A stretch of 64,000 bases of DNA from DGNJ01 sp002388905 (GTDB lineage Bacteria > Pseudomonadota > Gammaproteobacteria > Pseudomonadales > Porticoccaceae), in contig DAITSJ010000011.1 in the NCBI GenBank assembly GCA_036843405.1, positions 1 to 64,000 on the forward strand, in the 5' to 3' direction. The translations under genes and the position numbers were made by a program. Shown one piece after another: positions 36,252-45,219 of this stretch (position 1 is the stretch's first letter; each line of letters opens with the position of its first letter). The notes beneath the pieces were generated by a model that worked only from the letters and a program-made list of their open reading frames with translations, made no database searches and had not been told where the DNA came from.

Positions 36252-36830
36252 CTAGCCGGCGTTGAACAGGGATTTCACATTCACGTCGGCAATTTCCTCC
36301 TCGCTGAACTCGAGCAGTTCGAAATCCCGGAAACCGAACAGTCGGGCAACGAGTACGTCGGGAAACTGCTCGATGCGGATATTATTGAGGTTGACGGCAT
36401 CGTTGTAGAGTTCCCGGCGGTCGGCGATGGCATTTTCCAGGTCGGAAATCCGCGCCTGCAGGTGCTGGAAGGACTCGTTGGCCTTGAGGTCCGGATATTC
36501 CTCGGCGAGCGCAAAGAGCCGTCCCAGCCCGGCGCGCAATTCCGTCTCCGCACTGCCCAGGGCGGCCACGTCGCCCTCCTCCCGGGCCTGGGACACATGG
36601 CCACGGGCCCGGATGACCTTCTCCAGGGTGTCCTGCTCATAGGTCATGTACTGCCTGCAGGTGTCCACCAGCTTGGGCAATTCGTCGTGGCGTTGCTTGA
36701 GCAACACGTCGATATTCGACCAGGCCTTGGCCACCCGGTGTTTCAGGGCCACCAGGTTGTTGTAGAGGATAACGCCATAGCCCGCGGCGAGAACCAGCAG
36801 GCCCAAGACAATAAAAGTGGTTATGGACAT
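36252..36830 (-). CDS. lemA: LemA family protein
   Basis: 192 residues, typical LemA: N-terminal membrane helix (FIVLGLLVLAAGYGVILYNNLVALKHRV, about 6-33), then a long helical bundle with AWSNIDVLLKQRHDELPKLVDTC, LFALAEEYPDLKANESFQHLQARISDLENAIADRRELYNDAVNLNNIRIEQFPDVLVARLFGF. Family members are inner-membrane proteins with most of the chain outside the cytosol; function is poorly known. ATG 36830 gives the usual length; ATG 36836 is the alternative with a closer AAGGGA. Confidence 0.9.
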   Translation of the reverse strand: MSITTFIVLGLLVLAAGYGVILYNNLVALKHRVAKAWSNIDVLLKQRHDELPKLVDTCRQYMTYEQDTLEKVIRARGHVSQAREEGDVAALGSAETELRAGLGRLFALAEEYPDLKANESFQHLQARISDLENAIADRRELYNDAVNLNNIRIEQFPDVLVARLFGFRDFELLEFSEEEIADVNVKSLFNAG

Positions 36831-36908
36831 GGCCATCAATCCCTTTGGGTTGTGGGCAAGAATAGAGAATTTACGGGTTGGGGACAATGACCCGCGCCCG
36901 GGCGCGGA

Positions 36909-37655
36909 TCAGCGTTCCCCGGCCGCCGGCTCCCGGAAACGGTCCAGCCAGAGGGCGGAACCACCCGCCACGGCGGCGGGAATCCCTATCAGGTTGAAAA
37001 GGGGGATACTGGCGGCAAAAAGGGCGACGCCGCCAAAGCCCAGGGTGGCGAACCGGTTGCGGCGCGCCTGGTCCCGAAGCCTGTCGAAGGGGACCTGGTT
37101 GTTGTCCGCCGCGTAATCGATGTTCTCGATGGCCAGCGCCCAGGCGCCCCAGGCAAACCAGAGCGGGGGTACCAGCAGATTGACCGCGGGAATAAAAGTC
37201 AGAATAAGGCAGAGTACGAGTACGCCCAGCAGGCGGGGGATCAGGTAGCGCATCTTGCGCCATTCCCGCAGGAAGCTGCGTCCGGCGATCCGGGCCACCT
37301 GTTTGAAAGTAAAGGCCTGCTCCGGGGTTTCGCCGCGCAGGTGCAGTTGGACCCGCTCGGCCAGCAGACCGTAAAATGGAGCGGCTATCAGATAGCTGAC
37401 AGTGGCGAAAAGATAGCCGTAGAGCGCCAGCCAGACCAGCCCGACAACCAGCCAGAGCAGCCAGAGTATCCAGTTGAGCCATTCGCCCCACTGGTCGACC
37501 ATCCAGTCGGTGACGGCGTCGAAGCGGTTCACCATAAAGAATGTCAGCGCGACGAACAAAAGCAGGTTGACCAGCACGGGCGCCACCACGAAAGGCCGGA
37601 TACCCGGCCGGCTCAGCAGGCGCATACCTTTCAGAAAGTAACCGGGTCCGTGCAT
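36909..37655 (-). CDS. cysZ: CysZ-like sulfate transporter (EI24 domain)
   Basis: 248 residues with several membrane helices and the EI24/CysZ pattern: YFLKGMRLLSRPGIRPFVVAPVLVNLLLF near the start, VSYLIAAPFYGLLAERVQLHL in the middle, and WFAWGAWALAIENIDYAADNNQVPFDRLRDQARRNRFATLGFGG toward the end. CysZ is a sulfate importer feeding cysteine synthesis. No other cys gene is near. Divergent from the AsmA-like gene, 96 bases apart. Confidence 0.9.
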   Translation of the reverse strand: MHGPGYFLKGMRLLSRPGIRPFVVAPVLVNLLLFVALTFFMVNRFDAVTDWMVDQWGEWLNWILWLLWLVVGLVWLALYGYLFATVSYLIAAPFYGLLAERVQLHLRGETPEQAFTFKQVARIAGRSFLREWRKMRYLIPRLLGVLVLCLILTFIPAVNLLVPPLWFAWGAWALAIENIDYAADNNQVPFDRLRDQARRNRFATLGFGGVALFAASIPLFNLIGIPAAVAGGSALWLDRFREPAAGER

Positions 37656-37751
37656 GGCGTCGTTTTCCCTTATCAGTTGAAAAATTGTCCCGTCGCAACC
37701 TCTGTGCCATTCTACATGGCATCAACGGGGTTTGATGACAGGGGAACGAAT

Positions 37752-38528
37752 ATGAAAACGCTCTTCAAGGTGCTCGGTGTTCTGGTGTTGCTGCTGGTCG
37801 TGGCATTGATCGTGCTGTACATGAACCTGGATCGGGGTATCAAGGCGGCGGTGGAGGAATACGGGCCGCGCTTTACCGGCAGTTCGGTGACGCTCGACAG
37901 CGTCAGCGTCTCGCCGTTCTCCGGCGAGGGTTCCATGAGTGGCCTGACGGTGGGCAACCCCGAGGGTTTCCAGGCCCCGTCGGCGTTCAGGCTAGACGAT
38001 ATCAATATTGCCTTGGATACGGAGAGCCTCACCGGCGACGTTATCGTCATCGAACGTCTTCATGTTGGCGGTCCGGAAATCACCTTCGAAGTGGGCAGAA
38101 ATGGCAGCAACCTGAAAGCGCTGCAGCGCAACGTTGCCCGGGCCGCTGGTGCAGACCAGAAACCGGCAGAGGAGGAGCAGTCCGGGCCCGAACGTAAACT
38201 GGTGATCCGCGATTTCGTCCTGGCCAACACCAGGCTGAGCTACAGCAATCCCATGCTGGGCAGCGAAACCGCCACCGTCACCATGCCGGACCTGCACCTG
38301 ACGGGAATCGGCGAAAAGGCCGGCGGCGTCACCGCTGCCGAAGCGGTCAAGCAGATCCTCGCCGCCGTCAATCGGCAGGCGGTGCAGGCAGTGGCCAATT
38401 CCGGGGCCGTCGACGATCTGCGCAACCGGCTCGAGGGCCGGCTCGAGGAAGAGAAGGACCGCCTCGAGGAAGAGAAGGGCAAACTCGAGGGTGCCCTCGA
38501 CAACCTCAAGGGAACATTCGGGCGCTGA
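37752..38528 (+). CDS. AsmA-like single-helix envelope protein
   Basis: 258 residues. One N-terminal membrane helix (VLGVLVLLLVVALIVLYMNL, about 8-27), then beta-rich segments of AsmA/DUF748 type: FTGSSVTLDSVSVSPFSGEGSMSGLTVGNPEGF, AFRLDDINIALDTESLTGDVIVIERLHVGGPEITFEVG, and LVIRDFVLANTRLSYSNPM. A charged C-terminal coil (about 222-256; ENGL-repeating Leu/Glu/Lys heptads) ends the chain. AsmA-type proteins transfer or scaffold phospholipid at the envelope, but this is much shorter than those. Convergent with the following lipoprotein gene. Confidence 0.75.
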   Translation: MKTLFKVLGVLVLLLVVALIVLYMNLDRGIKAAVEEYGPRFTGSSVTLDSVSVSPFSGEGSMSGLTVGNPEGFQAPSAFRLDDINIALDTESLTGDVIVIERLHVGGPEITFEVGRNGSNLKALQRNVARAAGADQKPAEEEQSGPERKLVIRDFVLANTRLSYSNPMLGSETATVTMPDLHLTGIGEKAGGVTAAEAVKQILAAVNRQAVQAVANSGAVDDLRNRLEGRLEEEKDRLEEEKGKLEGALDNLKGTFGR

Positions 38529-38534
38529 AGCCCT

Positions 38535-38945
38535 TCAGCCGTTCTCGGCCGGCGCGGACATTCTCGCCGCGTCGAGGGAATCGATGGCCCTGACATCGGC
38601 GCTGTCGATGTCGATATCGACACCGTAGCGGTCGGCGATCAGGGTTTCCAGATACCTGGCATCCACCTTGTTTCCGACCCTGACCACGGTATGGTCCGTA
38701 TTTTCCCCATTAAGGGAAGCCTGCTGGGTTCCCGGCAGATAGATGGTGCCGTTGGACAGGTCCACCACAAAGGCGACGATACCGGGGACCAGGAAGAAAA
38801 ACAGGCCGACGCCGTCCATGATGACCACGGCGGGGTCCAGCTGGCCGCCGGTTTGGCCCCGGCGCTCGGGATAGAGAATGGTGCCGCAGGCGGCCAGGTT
38901 CAGGACAAATGCCAGTATCAGTGTCAGGGCCAGGCTTTTTTTCAT
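38535..38945 (-). CDS. Conserved lipoprotein of unknown function
   Basis: 136 residues. Lipoprotein signal with LNLAAC (Cys about 20). Then GTILYPERRGQ and an internal hydrophobic segment (VVIMDGVGLFFFLVPGIVAFVVDLSNGTIYLP, about 41-71) resembling a membrane hairpin, and a charged C-terminus. Related proteins occur beside envelope genes in gammaproteobacteria and have sometimes been given the misleading label polyribonucleotide nucleotidyltransferase. No catalytic motif is visible. Confidence 0.7.
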   Translation of the reverse strand: MKKSLALTLILAFVLNLAACGTILYPERRGQTGGQLDPAVVIMDGVGLFFFLVPGIVAFVVDLSNGTIYLPGTQQASLNGENTDHTVVRVGNKVDARYLETLIADRYGVDIDIDSADVRAIDSLDAARMSAPAENG

Positions 38946-39016
38946 GGCGTGGTTCCTTGGGTCTGGTTACTAAAAAATCATCCCAAGCCTAGAACCTCGG
39001 GAATGAGCCCGCAACG

Positions 39017-40375
39017 TCAATCAACCATGCCGGGCGCACTTTCCTCCCGGGCAGATGGCTGCTCTTCGACCGGCATCAGGGCATTGAGGACGATGGTCGC
39101 GGCGAGATCCCCGGTGACATTCACCGAGGTCCTGCACATGTCGAGAATCCGGTCCACGCCCATGATCAGGGCGATACCCGCCGCGGGAATGCCCACGCTT
39201 TCGAGGATCGTGGCGAGGATTACGATCCCGACACCCGGTGTCCCCGGCGAGCCGATAGAAGCGCCTGTGGCCATCACCACCACCAGTACCATGCCGGCGA
39301 TGCCGATTTCCACCTGGAAGACCTGCGCCAGGAACAGGGTCGCCACGCCCTGGTAAAGGGCGGTGCCGCCCATGTTAATGGTGGTGCCAAGGGGGATCAC
39401 GAAGCGGGCAATGCCGCCGCGAACACGGAATTTCTCTTCCGCCGTTTTCAGGGTCAGGGGCATTACCGCCGCCGAACTGGACGTGGACAGGGCGAGCAGC
39501 ATGACTTCCCGGGCACTGGCCAGGAAGCGCGACGGCGACATCCGGCCCAGCAGGGCGATGACCGCCAGGTAGACGAGCAGCAGCGCCAGAAGTCCCGCCA
39601 GTACCGTGGCCACGTAGACGCCGGTGGCGAGCAGGGTGGACAGGCCCACGCGGGCGCTGATGTTGGCCAGCAGGCCGAACACCGCCACCGGCACGAATTT
39701 CAGGACCCAGCCCACGATCACCATGCACACCCCCTGGATGGAGGCGAGCAGGTCCAGGATCGGGCGCTTTTGTGAGGCGGGCATGACCACCAGTGCCAGG
39801 CCGATAATCACCGCGCTGATCACCGTCTGCAGCATATTGCCGCTGACGAAAGTGGCCAGGGGGTCGGTGGGGAAAAGCCCCAGAAGGACGTCGGGCAGGT
39901 CCTTGAAGGAGGGCAGTTCGGCGGCGGCCGCGGGCGGGGAGGCGGCGGCGTTGGCGGGCAGGACGACCTGGAGCAGTTCCCGGTCGATATAGGCGCCCGG
40001 CTGGATAATCAGGGCGGCACCGAGACCCAGGCAGACCGCGATCACCGTGGCGGCGACAAAGAAGACAATCGTGGCCAGGCCCAGCCGCCCCAGGTTTTCG
40101 GATTCTTCGCCGGCGGCAATACCCCGAATCACCGAGGCGACAATCAGGGGAATGATGATGAACTGGATACCCAACAGGAAGAGACGCCCTGGGAGGGCGA
40201 TCCAGCCGGCGATGAGCTCGGAATAGGCGGCCGGCACCAGGCCGACTCCGGGTCCGATAAATACGCCGAAAGCGACCCCGAGGAACATGGCGATAATCAC
40301 CTGTAGCCACAGGTGAGTCTCCACAAGGCTGCTAAGCTGGGAGGCTAGATTGATCAGTGAGCGGGGTGTCGCCAT
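39017..40375 (-). CDS. Dicarboxylate/amino acid:cation symporter (DAACS family)
   Basis: 452-residue inner-membrane transporter. It carries the DAACS landmarks GIQFIIIPLIVASVIRGIAAG, LALSTSSSAAVMPLTLKTAEE (serine-rich reentrant loop, about 310-330), IPLGTTINMGGTALYQGVATLFLAQ (NMDGT-type motif, here NMGGT) and SIGSPGTPGVGIVILATILESVGIP, and RILDMCRTSVNVTGDLAATIVLN. These substrates are usually glutamate, aspartate, succinate or malate. ATG 40375 has AAGGAG ten bases upstream. The missing Asp in NM(D)GT may affect cation or substrate coupling (inference). Confidence 0.92.
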   Translation of the reverse strand: MATPRSLINLASQLSSLVETHLWLQVIIAMFLGVAFGVFIGPGVGLVPAAYSELIAGWIALPGRLFLLGIQFIIIPLIVASVIRGIAAGEESENLGRLGLATIVFFVAATVIAVCLGLGAALIIQPGAYIDRELLQVVLPANAAASPPAAAAELPSFKDLPDVLLGLFPTDPLATFVSGNMLQTVISAVIIGLALVVMPASQKRPILDLLASIQGVCMVIVGWVLKFVPVAVFGLLANISARVGLSTLLATGVYVATVLAGLLALLLVYLAVIALLGRMSPSRFLASAREVMLLALSTSSSAAVMPLTLKTAEEKFRVRGGIARFVIPLGTTINMGGTALYQGVATLFLAQVFQVEIGIAGMVLVVVMATGASIGSPGTPGVGIVILATILESVGIPAAGIALIMGVDRILDMCRTSVNVTGDLAATIVLNALMPVEEQPSAREESAPGMVD

Positions 40376-40430
40376 TGCCGGGATCTCCTTGTGGCCTGCA
40401 ACCGGTCCACAGGTTAAAGCAAATCCTGTA

Positions 40431-40459
40431 TTTTTGCCGCCCCGCCCAGGGCCTATAAT
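40431..40459 (+). promoter_or_regulatory. Candidate sigma-70 promoter of the GNAT-nitrilase gene
   Basis: TATAAT at 40454-40459 preceded by a weak -35 (TTTTTG, 40431-40436) with 17 bases between. About 70 bases before the ATG. Confidence 0.5.
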
Positions 40460-40531
40460 GGCCGTGGATGTTTCGCTTCGCCGCCCGGACCGTGGCGGCT
40501 CCATCAATGTTCTGTTATTTGCAGGTGGCCA

Positions 40532-42100
40532 ATGGATATCGAAAAGTCGGATTCAGTCGAGGAAAGCGCCGATCATCATCTGAAGTTGCGGCACTTGAAG
40601 TTGTCTGACTACGACGACATCAAGGCGGTCATGGAGGATGTCTATCCCAACCTGGGCGGCGCCTGGACGTTCAAGAACTATCAGGCGCAGCTGACCACCT
40701 TCCCGGAAGGCCAGATCTGTATCGAGGATAACGGCAGGGTGGTGGCGGCGGCCTTTTCCGTCATCGTCGACTACGACCAGTTTGGCGACCAGCACACCTA
40801 CGACGAGATTACCGGCGACGCCTACCTCACCACACATGACCCCACCGGGGACGTGCTCTACGGGGTGGATGTCTTCGTCTCCCCGCAATACCGGGGCCTG
40901 CGCCTGGGACGTCGCCTCTACGAGGGCCGCAAGGAGCTGTGTCGCAACCTCAACCTGAAATCCATTATCGCGGGCGGGCGGATCCCCAATTACCGGAAGT
41001 ACGCCCAGGAGATGTCGCCCTACGAGTATATCGAGGCGGTCAAGAACAAGGATATCTATGATCCCATCCTCACCTTCCAGATATCGAACGACTTCAAGGT
41101 GAAGCGGGTGCTCACTTCCTATATGCCGGAAGACAAGGAGTCAAAGGGTTACGCCACGCTGCTGGAATGGCACAACATCTACTACAGCCCGTCCACCCCC
41201 AAACTGATCGGGGCCCGCAAGAAAACCGCCCGGGTGGGTTGCGTCCAGTGGCAGATGCGTTATTTCCAGAGCGTCGAGGAGTTGCTCCAGCAGGCCGAAT
41301 ATTTCGTCGATGCCCTCTCCGACTACAAATGCGACGTGGCCCTTTTCCCGGAATTCTTCAACGCGCCGCTGATGGGGCTCGAGGATCACGACGACGCCGT
41401 GGATTCCATCTGGTTTCTGGCTTCCTTTACCGAGGAAATCTGCAACGCCATGTCGCGCCTGGCGGTGAGCTACAACATCAATATCATCGGCGGCTCCATG
41501 CCGGTGGTCGAGGAGGACGAACTCTACAACGCCAGCTATCTGTTCCGGCGGGACGGCACCTGGGACCGGCAACTGAAAATCCACCCCACACCCCACGAGA
41601 AGCGCGACTGGATCATGCGCGGCGGCGATACCCTGCAGGCCTTCGACACTGATTTCGGCAAGATCGGAATCCTCATCTGCTACGACGTGGAATTTCCCGA
41701 GTTGTCCCGGCTGCTGGCCGACGAGGAGGTCAAGATCCTTTTCGTGCCCTTCTGGACCGACACCAAAAACGGCTACCTCCGGGTCCGGCGCTGTTCCCAG
41801 GCCCGGGCCATCGAGAACGAGTGCTACGTGGTGATCGCCGGCAGCACCGGTAACCTGCCCAAGGTGGACAATGTCGACATCCAGTATGCCCAGACGGCGG
41901 TATTCTCGCCTTCGGATTTCGCTTTTCCCCACGACGCCATCGTCTCCGAAACCACCCCCAACACCGAGATGACCCTGATCGTCGACCTGGACCTGACCAA
42001 GCTCAAGCAACTCCAGAACGAGGGCTCGGTGCGCAACTACCTGGACCGCCGCCGGGACCTGTACCGGGTCAGCTGGATCGGCAAAAAGCCCATTCAGTAA
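40532..42100 (+). CDS. GNAT acetyltransferase fused to carbon-nitrogen hydrolase
   Basis: 522 residues, two enzymes in one chain. Residues about 17-205 form a GNAT domain (LRHLKLSDYDDIKAVMEDVYPN, VDVFVSPQYRGLRLGRRLYEGRKELC with the acetyl-CoA loop). Residues about 228-515 form a nitrilase-superfamily hydrolase with the Glu-Lys-Cys triad: LFPEFF (Glu about 273), HEKRDW (Lys about 356) and LICYDVEFPE (Cys about 382). The same fusion is a recognised family in gammaproteobacteria and cyanobacteria, but its substrate is unknown; a deaminated or amidated amine is possible. Single gene, likely its own transcript. Confidence 0.92.
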   Translation: MDIEKSDSVEESADHHLKLRHLKLSDYDDIKAVMEDVYPNLGGAWTFKNYQAQLTTFPEGQICIEDNGRVVAAAFSVIVDYDQFGDQHTYDEITGDAYLTTHDPTGDVLYGVDVFVSPQYRGLRLGRRLYEGRKELCRNLNLKSIIAGGRIPNYRKYAQEMSPYEYIEAVKNKDIYDPILTFQISNDFKVKRVLTSYMPEDKESKGYATLLEWHNIYYSPSTPKLIGARKKTARVGCVQWQMRYFQSVEELLQQAEYFVDALSDYKCDVALFPEFFNAPLMGLEDHDDAVDSIWFLASFTEEICNAMSRLAVSYNINIIGGSMPVVEEDELYNASYLFRRDGTWDRQLKIHPTPHEKRDWIMRGGDTLQAFDTDFGKIGILICYDVEFPELSRLLADEEVKILFVPFWTDTKNGYLRVRRCSQARAIENECYVVIAGSTGNLPKVDNVDIQYAQTAVFSPSDFAFPHDAIVSETTPNTEMTLIVDLDLTKLKQLQNEGSVRNYLDRRRDLYRVSWIGKKPIQ

Positions 42101-42182
42101 GGCAACTGATGGAACGGATTCCGGTCTGTGGGAACCGGCTTGCCGGTGATAAGGGCGCACTGTTCAACAAAAGGTTGCCTTC

Positions 42183-42509
42183 ATGACATTCGCCTGGTTT
42201 ATCCTGGCCGCCGTCGCCGAAATTGCCGGCTGTTTTACCTTCTGGATGTGGCTGCGCCTGGACCGTTCGCCCTTTTGGCTGGTGCCGGGCGTGGTTTCAC
42301 TCTGCCTCTTTGCCTTATTCCTGACCCGGGCGGAGGCCCAGTTCGCCGGCCGCGCATTCGCCGCCTACGGCGGTGTCTATATCGCCGCCTCCCTGGCCTG
42401 GCTCGCTCTGGTGGAGAACCGCCAGCCGGTGGCGACCGACTACCTCGGGGCGTTGCTCTGCCTGGTCGGCGCTGCTGTTATCCTTTACGGTGGCCAGCGC
42501 CTGGGTTGA
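42183..42509 (+). CDS. ynfA: YnfA family (UPF0060) membrane protein
   Basis: 108 residues with four membrane helices, beginning FAWFILAAVAEIAGCFTFWMWLRLD and continuing AYGGVYIAASLAWLALVE and LGALLCLVGAAVILYG. YnfA is related to the SMR transporters and has been linked to efflux of small toxicants. It is convergent with terC, 10 bases away. Confidence 0.92.
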   Translation: MTFAWFILAAVAEIAGCFTFWMWLRLDRSPFWLVPGVVSLCLFALFLTRAEAQFAGRAFAAYGGVYIAASLAWLALVENRQPVATDYLGALLCLVGAAVILYGGQRLG

Positions 42510-42519
42510 ACGGGTGGGG

Positions 42520-43281
42520 TCAAAGACTGCCGGCGTTCTCTTCGGCCAGGGGTTTATGCAGCCTGACCGGTTCCCGCGCCCGGCCCCGGATGCGCAGGTT
42601 GAGCATCTCCACCGCCACGGAAAAGGCCATGGCAAAGTAGATATAGCCCTTGGGCACATGCACGTCGAAACCTTCCACCATCAGGGTTACCCCCACCAGA
42701 ATCAGGAATGACAGGGCCAGCATCTTGACCGTGGGGTGGCTATCGACAAAGGCACTGATGGGCCGGGCCGCCACCAGCATGACCACCACCGCGATGACAA
42801 TGGCCACGGCCATCAGGGAGATATGGTCCACCAGCCCCACGGCGGTGATCACCGAATCCAGAGAAAAAACAATATCCAGCACCGCAATCTGAACCAGCAC
42901 CATGCCCATGGTGGCGGTGACGCCGGCGCCCTTGCCGCCTTCCTCGCCTTCCAGGCTGTTGTGGATCTCATGGGTGGCCTTGGCGAGGAGAAACAGGCCG
43001 CCGCCGATCAGGATAAGATCGCGTCCGGAGATGTCCCGGCCCAGTATCGTGAACCAGGTGCCGCTCAGGCCCATGACCCAGGCGATGGCAAAAAGCAGGC
43101 CCAGCCTGGCCACCATGGCCAGACCCAGGCCCAGGTTGCGGGCCCGGTTGCGCTGGTGAGCCGGGAGCCGGCCCACCAGAATGGAAATAAAAATGATATT
43201 GTCGATACCCAGGACGATTTCCAGGGCGGTGAGGGTGGCCAGGGCGACCCAGGCCTCGGGACTGGCGATCCATTCAAACAT
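42520..43281 (-). CDS. TerC family membrane protein
   Basis: 253 residues. TerC-type helices with the two acidic metal-handling motifs: LEIVLGIDNIIFISILVGRLP (about 21-41) and VLDIVFSLDSVITAVGLV (about 132-150). The protein ends in a short hydrophilic tail. TerC homologues have been linked to tellurite resistance and, in some bacteria, manganese efflux to extracytoplasmic enzymes. No other ter genes are present, so a metal export role is likelier than tellurite resistance (inference). Downstream of the SMR gene by 28 bases. Confidence 0.92.
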   Translation of the reverse strand: MFEWIASPEAWVALATLTALEIVLGIDNIIFISILVGRLPAHQRNRARNLGLGLAMVARLGLLFAIAWVMGLSGTWFTILGRDISGRDLILIGGGLFLLAKATHEIHNSLEGEEGGKGAGVTATMGMVLVQIAVLDIVFSLDSVITAVGLVDHISLMAVAIVIAVVVMLVAARPISAFVDSHPTVKMLALSFLILVGVTLMVEGFDVHVPKGYIYFAMAFSVAVEMLNLRIRGRAREPVRLHKPLAEENAGSL

Positions 43282-43309
43282 GGCGTGAGCCTTCTCGGTG
43301 TTTTTGTAA

Positions 43310-43639
43310 TCAGTGATGGACGGCGCCGGAAAAGCCGGTCATCAGCACGATGCCGGCGATAATCAGGCCGATCCCGGCCATGGCCGGAACATCCAGGGGC
43401 TGTTGGAATACCAGCCAGCCCACCACGGATATCAGCGCCACCCCCACCCCGGCCCAGATGGCATAGGCGATGCCTACCGGGATCGAGCGCAGAGCCAGGG
43501 AAAGAAAGAAAAAGGCCAGGCCGTAGCCGATGACCACCACCAGGGAAGGGAGCGGCCGGGTAAAGCCCTCGGCGGCCTTTAGGGCCGAGGTGCCCATGAC
43601 TTCGGCGACGATGGCGATGGTCAGGTAAAGCCAGTTCAT
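43310..43639 (-). CDS. SMR family small multidrug transporter
   Basis: 109 residues, four membrane helices. The essential acidic residue of helix 1 is present in YLTIAIVAEVMGTSALKAAEGF (Glu about 13). Other motifs: GYGLAFFFLSLALRSIPVGIAYAIWAGVGVA and LIIAGIVLM. Close to EmrE-type proton-coupled exporters of quaternary cations, though some members export guanidinium. Twelve bases after the SIMPL gene. Confidence 0.93.
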   Translation of the reverse strand: MNWLYLTIAIVAEVMGTSALKAAEGFTRPLPSLVVVIGYGLAFFFLSLALRSIPVGIAYAIWAGVGVALISVVGWLVFQQPLDVPAMAGIGLIIAGIVLMTGFSGAVHH

Positions 43640-43651
43640 GGGGCAACCGCC

Positions 43652-44365
43652 TCAGTCAGACAGATAATACTCGATGGTGGAGACCACACGAACCTTCTTG
43701 ATGTGCGGGTTGTTGTTATCCCGGTCGCCGATGCTGAACTGGCCCTGGGAGGCGCGGCGGATCTTGCCCAGGCGGCTGTTGGAATCCTCGGCGAACTTCA
43801 TGGCCACTTCCCGGGCCTTGTTGGTGGCCTCCTCGATCATCCCGGGCTTGACCTCGTTAAGGCGCGTGAACAGGTACTCGGTGCGGGCCTCGTAGTTGCC
43901 GCCGGTGAAGGCGATGCCCTCCTTGCCCAACTCGCCGAGATCGGCCATGGCGGCGCGCACCACCGCCACATTCGGGGAGTAAACGGTGACTGCCTGCACG
44001 GCGCTGTAGCGGAATTCCGGGGCCGGGCCGCTGCCGTAAGCCTGGGCGGACTTGTCGGTTACCGCCGGTGGTGACACTGAAATCGCCTCCCGGGGAATGC
44101 CTTTCCCGACCAGGAATGCCTTGATTCGGGCATTGTTGTTCTCGAGCGCGGCATAGACTTTTTCCAGGGAGTTGCCCGCCTCCGTGTACTGCAGGGGCCA
44201 GATAACGATATCCGCCGGGTATTCCCGCTCGGACAGGCCCTTGACTGTCACCGAGCGCTCGTACTCCTTGACCTGGATGGCGGCTTTGCCCGCCAGGTAG
44301 CCCAGTGCCGAAAGTCCCAGCACCAGCGACAGGCCCAGGATCAGGGCGGGTCGGGTCAAATTCAT
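43652..44365 (-). CDS. SIMPL domain protein (DUF541), envelope
   Basis: 237 residues starting at ATG 44365 with GAGGGAAG upstream. N-terminal membrane segment or signal (ALILGLSLVLGLSALGYLAG, about 5-24), then SIMPL domain landmarks RSVTVKGLSEREYPADIVIWPLQYTEAG, NNARIKAFLVGKGIP, VTVYSPNVAVVRAAMADLGELGKEGIAF and NKAREVAMKFAEDSNSRLGKIRRASQG. Family is of unknown function, sometimes tied to oxidative-stress protection. Same strand as the SMR and TerC genes. Confidence 0.88.
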   Translation of the reverse strand: MNLTRPALILGLSLVLGLSALGYLAGKAAIQVKEYERSVTVKGLSEREYPADIVIWPLQYTEAGNSLEKVYAALENNNARIKAFLVGKGIPREAISVSPPAVTDKSAQAYGSGPAPEFRYSAVQAVTVYSPNVAVVRAAMADLGELGKEGIAFTGGNYEARTEYLFTRLNEVKPGMIEEATNKAREVAMKFAEDSNSRLGKIRRASQGQFSIGDRDNNNPHIKKVRVVSTIEYYLSD

Positions 44366-44486
44366 GGCTTCCCTCATGGTCTGTAGATTGAGACTGCGTG
44401 CGAGCATGACACAGGGCGCTGCCCTTTGTCCTGTCCGAAGTTGTCTAGCAGAGAGTCCTGCGGACAGCCCGTTATCATACTCGCGC

Positions 44487-45206
44487 TTAGCCGTGCCCCA
44501 CCAGCAGGGATCCGGTCAGCGCCAGGGCGAAGCCGAATACGGCCCCCAGAGGCGGCGCCCAGTGCCGCCGCAATTTGGCCTGGGGCGCGATGTCCTGGAA
44601 AATCAGGTAGAGGATGCCCCCGGACGCAATCAGGAGGATGGAGCCGAGCAGTTCCCGGTAGCCGTCCAGGAAAAGGTAGCCGACGACCCCGAAGAAAGGC
44701 CCCAGCGGCACCAGCAGGGCCATGGTGGTGAGGGTTTTGCGGGCATTGTGCTCGTGCCGGTTCAGTTCCCGGAAAGCGTTGAAACCCTCGGGCAGGTTCT
44801 GCAGGCCGATGAGCAATGCCAGCAGCGGTGCGGCGCCCTGACCCACTGCCATGAGCCCGCCCAGGGCCATGGACTCGGGCAGGTAATCGAGAAGCATACC
44901 GGTGAGCTGGGGGGATTCCCGTTTGCTGCGTCCCAGCAGCCATTCAAGCAGGAAGAACAGCAGACCGCCGGTGATGAGCATGGCGACCGCTGCCGCGGGG
45001 TTGTCGAGATGGCGGGTGCCGGCCGGCACCAGTACCAGCGCCACGGCACCGAGCAGGATGCCGCCGCCCAGGGCGATAATAAAATAGCGAACCTCGGTTT
45101 CCAGCCAGCGGGGCTGGATGCGCTCCACGGAGGCCAGGATGCCGCCCAGGGGAATGCAGGCCCCGGCCGCCGCGGTATAGAGGATGATTGCCGACAGGCT
45201 GTCCAT
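44487..45206 (-). CDS. ZIP family divalent metal transporter
   Basis: 239 residues, about eight helices. ZIP signatures are the helix with LLDYLPESMALGGLMAVGQGAAPLL and the following helix with LALLIGLQNLPEGFNAF, where the Glu/His-type residues form the metal path, plus a short polar loop (LNRHEHNARKT). The start at ATG 45206 follows the signal-free helix SLSAIILYTAAAGAC; a longer frame into holA has no support. It takes the position that nadD holds after holA in E. coli. Metal not predictable. Confidence 0.85.
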   Translation of the reverse strand: MDSLSAIILYTAAAGACIPLGGILASVERIQPRWLETEVRYFIIALGGGILLGAVALVLVPAGTRHLDNPAAAVAMLITGGLLFFLLEWLLGRSKRESPQLTGMLLDYLPESMALGGLMAVGQGAAPLLALLIGLQNLPEGFNAFRELNRHEHNARKTLTTMALLVPLGPFFGVVGYLFLDGYRELLGSILLIASGGILYLIFQDIAPQAKLRRHWAPPLGAVFGFALALTGSLLVGHG

Positions 45207-45219
45207 TGACCGAAGCGGA

